Positions 6,308-12,903 of a stretch of 12,903 bases of DNA are shown here, in pieces. The translations under genes and the position numbers were made by a program. The DNA is from a bacterium (lineage in GTDB: Bacteria > Verrucomicrobiota > Kiritimatiellia > UBA8416). Under the pieces are notes generated by a model that was given only the letters and a program-made list of their open reading frames with translations, did not search any database and was not told the DNA's origin. The stretch covers positions 1 to 12,903 of the forward strand of contig JAIFLS010000212.1 of assembly GCA_020048935.1 (NCBI GenBank), in the 5' to 3' direction. Numbering within the stretch: the first letter of the stretch is position 1; each line of letters opens with the position of its first letter.

Positions 6308-7395
6308 AACCGGTTCTGGCACTGATCCGCACTTGCCCGCCCCAGGCGCTGGGCAGCATGTCCGCCTATGCCGCACTGGTAAGTGAGGCCCTTGGCACCG
6401 TGCGCGCGCCAGTGGAGTGGACGGTTGAGAGTTGCGATGCGTTTGGCAGACGTGAATGGGGGATGTGGCAGCAGCATGCATGGCGGCTCGTTTGCATGGA
6501 CCGCCTGTTTCGCCGATATCCTGCCGATCTTTACCACCTTCTGGACGGCTCTATGCTGGCTTTCATGCCACGTCGTTTGCTGGCGCGAACGGTTGTGACG
6601 GTGCATGATCTGATCCCGTTGTTGCAGTTGCAGGGGGAGCTGGCCGGGCGACCGAGTTTTGCCGCCGCCTGGCTGATCCGGCGGGCGGTTGATGCCTTGC
6701 GCAAAGCGGCCGGAGTCACAGCGGTCTCGGCTCATACGCGGCGGGCTTTCGAGAAATGGACGGGACGGCGTGATGCGGTTGTGATCCCTCACGCCGTTCG
6801 CCCACTGTCATTAGGTGCAGCCTGCCTCGACACTTTACCGCAACGTTTTATCCTGCATGTCGGAAATAATGCCAACTACAAGAACCGGGCGGGCGTGATA
6901 CGCATCTTTTCGCGTTTATCGGATATATCGGGGCTGGAATTGATCATGGCCGGACCGCCGCCGTCGATCGAGATCAGGCGCTTGATGCAAGATGTTGCAC
7001 GTGTGCGCTTCCTGACAGACGTGAGCGATGCGCAACTGGCGACGCTTTACGGGCGTGCCACGTTATTCTTGTTCCCGAGTTTGTACGAGGGCTTCGGGAT
7101 GCCGGTCGCCGAAGCGATGGCGGCAGGGTGCCCCGTGGTATGTTCGTCAGAGGCTTCGTTGCCAGAGGTTGCGGGCGATGCCGCGCTGATGTCACCGGCA
7201 ACGGACGAGAGGGCGTTGGCCGCCCATTGCCGAGCAGTGCTGACCGATGCGGATTTGCGTGAGCGGTTGATCAAGGCGGGACATCGCCAGGCTGGTGCAT
7301 TCACACAGGAGCGAATGGGTACGGCTTTGTGGGCTTGGTATCTTGGCGTGTTCAGCTTATTGCCGAAGGAGTTAGCGCATGAGATTACTGGTTAA
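6304..7395 (+). CDS. GT4 family glycosyltransferase
   Basis: This retaining GT-B glycosyltransferase has about 364 residues. The N-terminal domain opens with KPVLALIRTCPP and contains VVTVHDLIPLLQ and GVTAVSAHTRRAF. The donor domain has FILHVGNNANYKNR, ELIMAGPP, and YEGFGMPVAEAMAAG with the E-x7-E pair at residues 262 and 270, then SLPEVAGDAALM. These are hallmarks of mannosyl- and other GT4 transferases. I favour TTG 6304 because it overlaps the upstream stop and has GAGGTG five bases before it; starting at ATG 6283 would add seven residues. It overlaps the next gene by 17 bases. The enzyme looks complete, unlike the GT4 upstream. Sugar specificity is unknown. Confidence 0.9.
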   Translation: MKPVLALIRTCPPQALGSMSAYAALVSEALGTVRAPVEWTVESCDAFGRREWGMWQQHAWRLVCMDRLFRRYPADLYHLLDGSMLAFMPRRLLARTVVTVHDLIPLLQLQGELAGRPSFAAAWLIRRAVDALRKAAGVTAVSAHTRRAFEKWTGRRDAVVIPHAVRPLSLGAACLDTLPQRFILHVGNNANYKNRAGVIRIFSRLSDISGLELIMAGPPPSIEIRRLMQDVARVRFLTDVSDAQLATLYGRATLFLFPSLYEGFGMPVAEAMAAGCPVVCSSEASLPEVAGDAALMSPATDERALAAHCRAVLTDADLRERLIKAGHRQAGAFTQERMGTALWAWYLGVFSLLPKELAHEITG

Positions 7396-8542
7396 TGCCC
7401 TGTGTGTGACGAATGACAGTGGGCGTCAGGTTTTATGCGGCTTACTGGGTGAGTATCTTCGGCAAACGGCGGAGGAGCATACGCTGGTTCTGTTGCTTCA
7501 TCCCGTGAATCGGGATGTTGCCGATTTGCTCGTCGAGGAAATGCACGAAATCAAATCCGTGCGGGTGATGACCATGGTGGCACCCTCCTGGGTTCGACAT
7601 TGGCTGGTGCGGGCGTTGTATGAAAGACTGGCGTTGGGCCGACTGGCTGCAAAAGTTCGGGCCGACAAGCTTTTATCTTTTTCGGGAGGATGGACTCCGC
7701 GGATCCCCTGTCCTCAATACACGCTCGCCCTGAATCCGTGGGCGATGGTGGATGCGGGGGTGCGCAGTACCGCTGAGCGGTTCAAGGCTATCCTGCAGCG
7801 CCGGGCTTACCGCCAGGCGCTAAAGTGCGCCGATGGAATCGGCTATGGTTCAGCGTATATGCGTGACTGCTATCGCGCGAATGCCGGTGGTGAGCATGAG
7901 AAGCTTGGCGCGATTGTGTATCCGGCATTGGTGAGGCGAGAGATTGAAGCGATGGATGCGATCTTTCGTGCACCGTTGGAACGGGAGCGTGATCTGATTC
8001 TCTGCGTGTCGCGAATGGCGCCACACAAGGATGTCGAGACCTTGGTGGATGCCGTTTATCAGGTGCGGACCGTGCTCGGGTTTCCCGCGCGACTACGGAT
8101 TGTGGGGGGATGGTCGAATCGGACGTATCGAGAGTCGATTGAATCGCGGATCCGGGATCTGGCATTGGATGGGGTTGTGGAACTGACGGGTCACCTGCCA
8201 CGCGAGCCGTTGCGCATGGCGTACCGCACGGCTAAAGTCTATTGCTTGTTGAGTCGCAGTGAATCGTTCGGCATTCCGTCTATCGAGGCGCAGCGCATGG
8301 GGACGCCGGTTGTGGCGGCATCCGCCTGTGCCGCGCCTGAGGTTTGCGGCGAAGGCGCGTGGTATGTGCAGGCAGGCGACGCGACGGGAGCGGCGAAACG
8401 ACTATACCGACTGCTCACGAGTGAGGACGCCTGGAAAGATTTATCCGAGGCGGCTAGGCGCAATGCGGTCCGCTTTGATTATCGCATGACAGTCCTGCCG
8501 TTGCTGGATATGCTCGGAATAAAACCAAAGGAGTTTTCATGA
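7379..8542 (+). CDS. GT4 family glycosyltransferase
   Basis: This 387-residue GT-B enzyme starts at ATG 7379 with AAGGAG seven bases upstream. N-terminal features are MRLLVNALCVTNDSGRQVL and KLLSFSGGWTPRIP. The donor domain begins near residue 200 with LILCVSRMAPHKDVETLVDA (a basic donor-phosphate site), then LRIVGGWSNRTYRE, VELTGHLPREPL, and SRSESFGIPSIEAQRMGTPV with the E-x7-E pair at 295 and 303. APEVCGEGAWYV follows, the segment that closes the donor site in GT4 enzymes. It is not a duplicate of the preceding GT4, since sequences diverge outside the shared motifs. Its stop overlaps the acetyltransferase start (ATGA). Confidence 0.9.
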   Translation: MRLLVNALCVTNDSGRQVLCGLLGEYLRQTAEEHTLVLLLHPVNRDVADLLVEEMHEIKSVRVMTMVAPSWVRHWLVRALYERLALGRLAAKVRADKLLSFSGGWTPRIPCPQYTLALNPWAMVDAGVRSTAERFKAILQRRAYRQALKCADGIGYGSAYMRDCYRANAGGEHEKLGAIVYPALVRREIEAMDAIFRAPLERERDLILCVSRMAPHKDVETLVDAVYQVRTVLGFPARLRIVGGWSNRTYRESIESRIRDLALDGVVELTGHLPREPLRMAYRTAKVYCLLSRSESFGIPSIEAQRMGTPVVAASACAAPEVCGEGAWYVQAGDATGAAKRLYRLLTSEDAWKDLSEAARRNAVRFDYRMTVLPLLDMLGIKPKEFS

Positions 8543-9108
8543 GCGTTGACTACTCGCTAGTGCGTACCGACCGGGCTGCCTGCCCGAGTCCGCATTCTGC
8601 TGCCAACAAGGTGGCTAGGCTGCTCTGGCAGTGTGTATGGCTGCTGCTTTTCCGGACGTCGCCTTGGTTCTGGCATGCGCCTCGCCGCTGGCTGCTGCGG
8701 CTTTTCGGGGCGAAGGTGGGGAAGGGAGTGCAGATCATGCCGTCGGTGAAGATCTGGGCACCGTGGAATTTGACGTTGGGCGACTTCTCGACGGTCAGTC
8801 ATGGGGTGGATCTCTATGGCGTGGACCGGATATCGATCGGTGCGCATGCGACGGTGAGCCAAAGGGCGTTCCTATGCACAGCCTCGCATGATGTGGATCA
8901 TCCGAACATGCCGCTGGTGACGAAACCGATCCGGATTGAGGACGGGGCTTGGGTGGCGGCAGAAGCGTTTGTGGCACCAGGCGTCACCATCGGCGTGGAC
9001 GCAGTTGCGGGGGTGAGGGCTGTGGTACTTCGCGATGTTGCCAACCGGACTATTGTGGGGGGGAATCCGGCCCGCGTAATCCGAGAAAGGTTCATGTCCC
9101 GTGACTGA
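8539..9108 (+). CDS. wcaF: WcaF-like acetyltransferase, left-handed beta-helix family
   Basis: This 189-residue protein is of the hexapeptide-repeat O-acetyltransferase type related to colanic acid WcaF. The N-terminal part has a hydrophobic helix (LLWQCVWLLLFRTSPWFW). The beta-helix follows with GAKVGKGVQIMPSVKIWAPW, ISIGAHATVSQRAFLCTASH with the catalytic His at residue 117, and WVAAEAFVAPGVTIG, ending in IVGGNPARVI. In this family the protein forms trimers that use acetyl-CoA to acetylate a sugar hydroxyl before export. AAAGGAG precedes ATG 8539. One small departure is AGVRAVV where relatives usually have a GARSVV-type coil. The symbol is by family resemblance; the sugar acetylated here is unknown. 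Confidence 0.85.
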   Translation: MSVDYSLVRTDRAACPSPHSAANKVARLLWQCVWLLLFRTSPWFWHAPRRWLLRLFGAKVGKGVQIMPSVKIWAPWNLTLGDFSTVSHGVDLYGVDRISIGAHATVSQRAFLCTASHDVDHPNMPLVTKPIRIEDGAWVAAEAFVAPGVTIGVDAVAGVRAVVLRDVANRTIVGGNPARVIRERFMSRD

Positions 9109-9973
9109 CACATCGTTGGATATTACGGTTCTGATTGCCACTCGTAATGAATCGGCCAATATGGAGGCATGTCTCCATAGCTTGGTACCGGTTCGTCGCG
9201 TGTTGGTCGTGGATTCCGGCAGCACCGATGAGACTGCGGAATATGCAGTCCAGCGGGGGGCGGAGGTTGTTCAGTTTCGCTGGAATGGTCAGTATCCGCG
9301 CAAGCGTCAATGGGCATTGGATAATACGCACATATCGACCCGGTGGGTTCTTTTTCTCGATGCAGATGAGTCTGTGTCGCCGGAACTTTGGATGGAAATC
9401 CGGACCGCGCTGTCAGCCTCCAATCCGGCGGCGGCATATCTTGCCCGTAAAGCCTTCCATTTCATGGGGCGGGAAATGCGATTTGGCGGGTTCTCGCATG
9501 CGGCAATATGCCTGATGCAGCGGGACGCAGGGCACTTTGAAAATCTTTTGCCCGATTGTGGTGAGCAGTTGGATATGGAAGTGCATGAACGCTTGGTCGT
9601 AGATGGCTTCATCGGGCATTTTGATCATGCCCTTTTGCATCGCGATGCCAAGGGACTTGATGCCTATGTGGCCCGCCACCATGCCTATGCAAGCTGGGAG
9701 GCTGAGCTCCGCTACCGCTTCATCACCACAGGACGCTATGGAGAAAACGCGATCCAGCCGCGTTGGTGCGGTAATACGCAGGAGCGCAGGCGATTCCTTA
9801 AATTACTGGCGATCCGCCTTCCGTTTGAGCCTGCCGCCTGGTTTGTTTATCACTACGTGCTCAGAGGTGGTTTTCTGGAAGGCAAACGGGGTTGGGTCGC
9901 TTCCCGGATTCGTTACGACTACATCAGGGAGGTTCGGTCCAAGATACGGGCGAAAATGGGCGGTAGTGCATGA
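9101..9973 (+). CDS. GT2 family glycosyltransferase, WaaE/KdtX-like
   Basis: The 290-residue protein begins at GTG 9101, overlapping the acetyltransferase stop, with GAGAAAGG about ten bases upstream; no in-frame ATG lies before the first conserved strand. ITVLIATRNESANMEACL and VLVVDSGSTDET are the GT2 nucleotide-binding motifs. LFLDADE places the metal-binding Asp residues at 87 and 89, and LDMEVHERLVVDG is the catalytic segment seen in WaaE/KdtX-type enzymes that add a beta-linked sugar to lipid-A core or lipid-linked glycans. The basic C-terminus (residues 235-290) may lie against the membrane. The family is confident; the acceptor is unknown. Confidence 0.88.
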   Translation: MTDTSLDITVLIATRNESANMEACLHSLVPVRRVLVVDSGSTDETAEYAVQRGAEVVQFRWNGQYPRKRQWALDNTHISTRWVLFLDADESVSPELWMEIRTALSASNPAAAYLARKAFHFMGREMRFGGFSHAAICLMQRDAGHFENLLPDCGEQLDMEVHERLVVDGFIGHFDHALLHRDAKGLDAYVARHHAYASWEAELRYRFITTGRYGENAIQPRWCGNTQERRRFLKLLAIRLPFEPAAWFVYHYVLRGGFLEGKRGWVASRIRYDYIREVRSKIRAKMGGSA

Positions 9974-10833
9974 AGTTGAGTATAATCACGATTTGCCGGA
10001 ATGCGGGGTCTGGCTTGCAACGCACCGTTGCCTCGGTATTGGCGCAGTCGCGGCCTCCGGATGACTACTGCATCCAGGACGGGGCGTCCGCCGATGCGTC
10101 GGTAGAGGGGCTTCAGGATTGGCTGCGACAGGAGGGAAAAGCTGAAACGCTGAAAGCTGAAATGCTGAAACGGGGTGGGGAACCACAGCAGACACAGAAA
10201 GACACAGAAGTGTATGCGGGAAAAACTGAAATTCGGATTAGTTCGGAACCGGACCGGGGTATCTATGATGCACTGAACCGGGGCGTTGCGCGGGCGACCG
10301 GCGATGTGATCGGGCTGCTGCATGCGGATGATGAGTATGCACACCCGTATGTACTGGCCAGGGTGATGCAGGCATTCGAGGGCGGTGCCGAGGCGGTTTA
10401 TGGCGACCTGGACTACGTGCGCGAGTCAGCGGATGACGAGCTCAAGGTTGTTCGGCATTGGTGCAGTGGTGCCTACCAGTCGCGTCAACTGGCCTGGGGC
10501 TGGATGCCGCCGCATCCGGCGCTCTTTGTGCGGCGCGATGTTTACGAACGCGTGGCCTTGGATAATGGTGAATATTATAATCCATCCTTCCGTTGTGCCG
10601 GCGATTATGATTTAATCCTGCGATTGTTTCCCCGTTTGAGGGTGCCTCCGGTTTATGTTCCCGAAGTGCTGGTCCGCATGCGTACAGGCGGCGTAAGCAA
10701 CCGAAGCCTTGAACACATTGTGCGAAAATCCTGCGAGGATTGGCGGGCCATCAGGCATAACCGTATCGGTGGCATTCATACGTTGCTTGGCAAGAATTTT
10801 CGAAAGGTAGGGCAGTTTCGTGTGGCAGATTGA
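9970..10833 (+). CDS. GT2 glycosyltransferase with an in-frame repeat insert
   Basis: This 287-residue GT2 enzyme (WcaA-like) has LSIITICRNAGSGLQRTVAS at the start and QDGASADAS at the nucleotide site. ISSEPDRGIYDALNRGVARA is followed by IGLLHADDEY, with Asp at 120 and 121, and CAGDYDLILRLF near residue 212. Relatives pass directly from the DASVEGL helix to the SEPDRGIYDA motif through a short turn. Here about 30 extra charged residues (roughly 55-88, including KAETLKAEMLK and TQKDTEVYAGK) come from the repeat insert at 10139-10230. The frame stays open and the motifs on both sides are intact, so the enzyme may still work with an enlarged loop. It overlaps its upstream neighbour by 4 bases and its downstream neighbour by 14. 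Confidence 0.88.
   Translation: MKLSIITICRNAGSGLQRTVASVLAQSRPPDDYCIQDGASADASVEGLQDWLRQEGKAETLKAEMLKRGGEPQQTQKDTEVYAGKTEIRISSEPDRGIYDALNRGVARATGDVIGLLHADDEYAHPYVLARVMQAFEGGAEAVYGDLDYVRESADDELKVVRHWCSGAYQSRQLAWGWMPPHPALFVRRDVYERVALDNGEYYNPSFRCAGDYDLILRLFPRLRVPPVYVPEVLVRMRTGGVSNRSLEHIVRKSCEDWRAIRHNRIGGIHTLLGKNFRKVGQFRVAD
10139..10230 (+). repeat. Heptamer and ACACAGA repeat insert inside a GT2 gene
   Basis: 10139-10173 contains four GCTGAAA units at spacings of 8, 7 and 8 bases (GCTGAAAC, GCTGAAA, GCTGAAAT, GCTGAAAC). 10191-10210 is a 10-bp unit (GACACAGAAA) repeated twice, and ACTGAAA occurs again at 10224-10230. The same order, GCTGAAA units followed by ACACAGA units on the purine-rich coding strand, occurs in the insert at 1568-1676. 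The insertion preserves the reading frame. Confidence 0.8.
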
Positions 10834-12712
10834 ACAGATCCTGAAATACCCATTGGTATTCCTGATCGCTGTCGCGTCGTCGATGTTCCTGACCCCGTTG
10901 TGGCTGCGACTGGCGCGGCGGATCGGGTTCGTGGATCAGCCGGGAGAACGCAAGATCCATCGTAAACCCATGCCTGTCGGTGGCGGGGTGGCTCTTGCGC
11001 TGGGTTTCCATGCCGCCTGCGCCTTGATCTTCCTGTTTCCATGGGCTCCCTTTTCCGGGCAGATTTCAATCCAGTGGTGGTTTCGCTTCCTGCCGCTCTC
11101 TGCGGGCGTGTTGCTGCTGGGACTGCTTGATGACCGGTTCGGCATGCGTCCGGGCGTAAAGCTGGGCGGACAGGTCCTGCTGGCCCTAGCCGCCTATGCA
11201 CTCGGCATCCGTATGCAGAATGTGCTCGGTTTCGCCTTTCCGGAATGGATCAATTTGGCTGTCACTGTGCTCTGGTTCCTGGTCATCATGAATGCCTTCA
11301 ACCTGATCGACGGAATTGACGGACTGGCAACCGGGATCGGACTGATCGCCGCCCTCGGGATCGGACTTTCGCTCGTCTTTCGCAAGAGCCCTGGCGATGT
11401 GCTACTGTTTCTCGCCCTGTCCGGGGCCTGTCTTGGATTCCTGCGCTATAACTTTTATCCGGCACAGGTATTCCTGGGGGACACCGGCAGCCTGTTTATC
11501 GGATTTGCTCTGGCGGCACTATCCATTTCCACCAGTTCCAAGGGGCCCGCCGTGGCCGTGATCGGGATGCCGCTGCTGGCGATAGGGGTGCCCCTGTTCG
11601 ACACCATCCTGGCGATTTGGAGGCGTTCGGTAAGGCGGTTCCTCAGCAAGGATGAATCTGCCGGAACACTGGCGCAGATCCAGACTGGTGATGCCGAGCA
11701 CCTGCACCATCGTCTTCTGCAATCGGGGCGCCAGCACAACGAGGTGGCCTTGATGCTCTATGGCGGCACGGCGTTACTGGCCGCTTCCGGCGTGATGGTG
11801 TCGGTCTTTTACGACCGGGCGATCGGCATTCTCGGTCTCGGTTTTGTGATCACCTCCTACATCGTTTTCCGGCATCTGGCATGGATCGAGCTTCAGGATA
11901 GCGGTGCTGTCGTGCTGAAAGGGTTGCGCCTTCCTGTAAGGCGTAACCGCACGCTGCTCTTCTACCTGCTCTTTGATGTACTGGTGCTGAATCTGGCGTG
12001 GTTCGCGAGCGTTCTCCTGCTCGATCTGCAGGACGGGGTGCGGAATGTGCCACTGAAGGCTCTGTGGCTGCGCTCCGTGCCGGTTGATGTGGTTATCCCG
12101 TTCCTGATGCTGATCCTTTTCCGTTCATACACCCGTGTCTGGTATCTGGCGCGCATTGCCGAATATGTTGCTACGGCGACGGGATTGCTTCTGGGGATGG
12201 CGGCCGCCTGTGCGCTTAACCTGATCGTCGCATCCGGCGGATCCTCGATGTGGCATACGGTCCTGCACCATATCGTCATGGGGGGGCTTGCCGTTCCGGC
12301 GGTGGTGGGGGTAAGGGCCGCCTTGCGCGTGGTGCAGGATCTCATGCAATCCTTCCAGCGATGCGCCGGTGACGGGGCCGGAAACTGCGAACAGGTGGTT
12401 GTGTGGGGAGCTGGTTACCGGACCACGCTGTTCCTGCGGCAGATCGCCTATGACAGCGGACGTGAACGCCCGCTGAATGTGGTCGGGATCTTCAGCGACG
12501 ATGATCCGATGCGCGGGCACTTCGTGCATGGTGTGCGCGTGGTCGGCAACATCCAGGCGATTCCCGCCTTTGTCCGCGAAAGGAAAATCGAGGCGCTATA
12601 CATTGTCGAGGCCGTGCCGGAGGCGGTCCGCCAGGCAATCTGCCAGTCGCTTGCGGGAACCGGCGTGCGTGTAGTTCAGTGGAACATTGTCGAAGTCTCC
12701 TGTCATGAATGA
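10820..12712 (+). CDS. WecA/TagO-type sugar-phosphate transferase fused to a CapD-like module
   Basis: This is a 630-residue inner-membrane protein. Residues 1-345 form a polyprenyl-phosphate N-acetylhexosamine-1-phosphate transferase of the MraY/WecA family. Visible motifs are LVDQPGERKIHRKPMPVGGG-like sequence near the start, LLDDRFG (103-108), NAFNLIDGIDGLATG (about 157-171), YPAQVFLGDTGS (about 213-224) and EHLHHRLLQSG (about 292-302). This enzyme starts glycan assembly on undecaprenyl phosphate. Beyond the usual family length, residues 375-510 add about four membrane spans with RSYTRVWYLARIAEYV. Then a Rossmann-like domain follows (EQVVVWGAGYRTTLFLRQIA from about 523, VVGIFSDDDP), ending near 620. 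These two parts resemble the N-terminal membrane and CoA_binding_3 regions of CapD/FlaA1 dehydratases without the SDR catalytic domain. The start is GTG 10820 with GTAGGG upstream. Confidence 0.88.
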   Translation: MWQIEQILKYPLVFLIAVASSMFLTPLWLRLARRIGFVDQPGERKIHRKPMPVGGGVALALGFHAACALIFLFPWAPFSGQISIQWWFRFLPLSAGVLLLGLLDDRFGMRPGVKLGGQVLLALAAYALGIRMQNVLGFAFPEWINLAVTVLWFLVIMNAFNLIDGIDGLATGIGLIAALGIGLSLVFRKSPGDVLLFLALSGACLGFLRYNFYPAQVFLGDTGSLFIGFALAALSISTSSKGPAVAVIGMPLLAIGVPLFDTILAIWRRSVRRFLSKDESAGTLAQIQTGDAEHLHHRLLQSGRQHNEVALMLYGGTALLAASGVMVSVFYDRAIGILGLGFVITSYIVFRHLAWIELQDSGAVVLKGLRLPVRRNRTLLFYLLFDVLVLNLAWFASVLLLDLQDGVRNVPLKALWLRSVPVDVVIPFLMLILFRSYTRVWYLARIAEYVATATGLLLGMAAACALNLIVASGGSSMWHTVLHHIVMGGLAVPAVVGVRAALRVVQDLMQSFQRCAGDGAGNCEQVVVWGAGYRTTLFLRQIAYDSGRERPLNVVGIFSDDDPMRGHFVHGVRVVGNIQAIPAFVRERKIEALYIVEAVPEAVRQAICQSLAGTGVRVVQWNIVEVSCHE

Positions 12713-12903
12713 GTTCCTGGAGTCGACCCGATTTGCGTTCCGGCATCTGCATGCTGGCGACGTGGACACCCCCGTCTTGACGGACCGTTCTCCGGATGAT
12801 GTGCTGTTCAGGCTGGCCTCGCGGCATCGGGTTGCCGGCTTGTGGGTCGCTGCCGGTCTCGCTCCCGCCTGGAAACGAAACGCCTACGGACAGGCGCTCT
12901 ATG
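12705..12903 (+). CDS. N-terminus of a possible nucleotidyltransferase-family protein
   Basis: ATG 12705 overlaps the preceding stop by eight bases and the frame is open to the right edge (66 residues, incomplete). Residues such as SPDDVLFRLASRHRVAGLWV resemble the start of NTP_transf_5-type (PF14907) proteins, which are common in exopolysaccharide clusters, but the catalytic GSRARG-like site would lie further on and is not seen. A competing ATG at 12709 closes after about 23 codons. The frame is probably real because it continues the overlapping-gene pattern; the function is tentative. Confidence 0.5.
   Translation, partial: MNEFLESTRFAFRHLHAGDVDTPVLTDRSPDDVLFRLASRHRVAGLWVAAGLAPAWKRNAYGQALY

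Noticed and set aside
6136..6792. Long minus-strand open frame (218 codons)
   Set aside because: It lies opposite the end of the polymerase and the start of a GT4 with clear motifs; its translation is Arg/Pro/His-rich and domain-free, typical of a shadow frame in GC-rich DNA.

Overview
The window is one strand of a bacterial surface-polysaccharide (exopolysaccharide, capsule or O-antigen type) biosynthesis locus. Every supported gene is on the + strand. Most neighbours overlap by 1-17 bases (ATGA, TAATG and TGATG junctions), and the only gaps are about 41 bases (3070-3110) and 42 bases (3777-3818), so the layout is that of one long operon running in from the left edge and out at the right. 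The DNA is moderately GC-rich with good Shine-Dalgarno sites, so the source is bacterial. Heptamer-repeat inserts of this style, together with a WcaF-type acetyltransferase and a WecA-like transferase carrying a CapD-like tail, make me think of a Verrucomicrobiota/Kiritimatiellota-type (PVC) genome. That is a low-confidence inference; nothing in the window is a phylogenetic marker.

Layout: tail of an unrecognised gene (to 112); GT2 glycosyltransferase (109-1107); a second GT2 split into two reading frames by a repeat-rich insert (1107-1823 and 1823-2278); a GT-A-fold transferase (2278-3069); a SAM-dependent methyltransferase (3111-3776); a GT4 glycosyltransferase broken by two apparent frameshifting deletions (3819-4958); a polytopic O-antigen polymerase/ligase-like protein (4952-6307); two intact GT4 enzymes (6304-7395, 7379-8542); a WcaF-like acetyltransferase (8539-9108); a WaaE/KdtX-like GT2 (9101-9973); another GT2 with an in-frame repeat insert (9970-10833); a 630-residue WecA/TagO-type initiating sugar-phosphate transferase fused to a CapD-like membrane and Rossmann module (10820-12712); and the start of a possible nucleotidyltransferase-like protein (12705 to the right edge).

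The likely division of work is: the WecA-like protein loads the first sugar phosphate on undecaprenyl phosphate; up to eight glycosyltransferases extend it on the cytoplasmic face; the acetyltransferase and methyltransferase decorate it; and the polytopic protein polymerises or ligates the exported product. No flippase, outer-membrane exporter or chain-length regulator is visible here.

The most interesting signal is a family of 7-bp-periodic repeats (AGCTGAA, GGTTGAA/G, AGACAGA, GATCAGA/GGTCAGA) plus a roughly 10-bp ACACAGA unit, found in three separate glycosyltransferase genes. Two inserts lie in frame in predicted loops. The third, about 224 bp with inverted heptamer ends, shifts the frame and splits its host gene.
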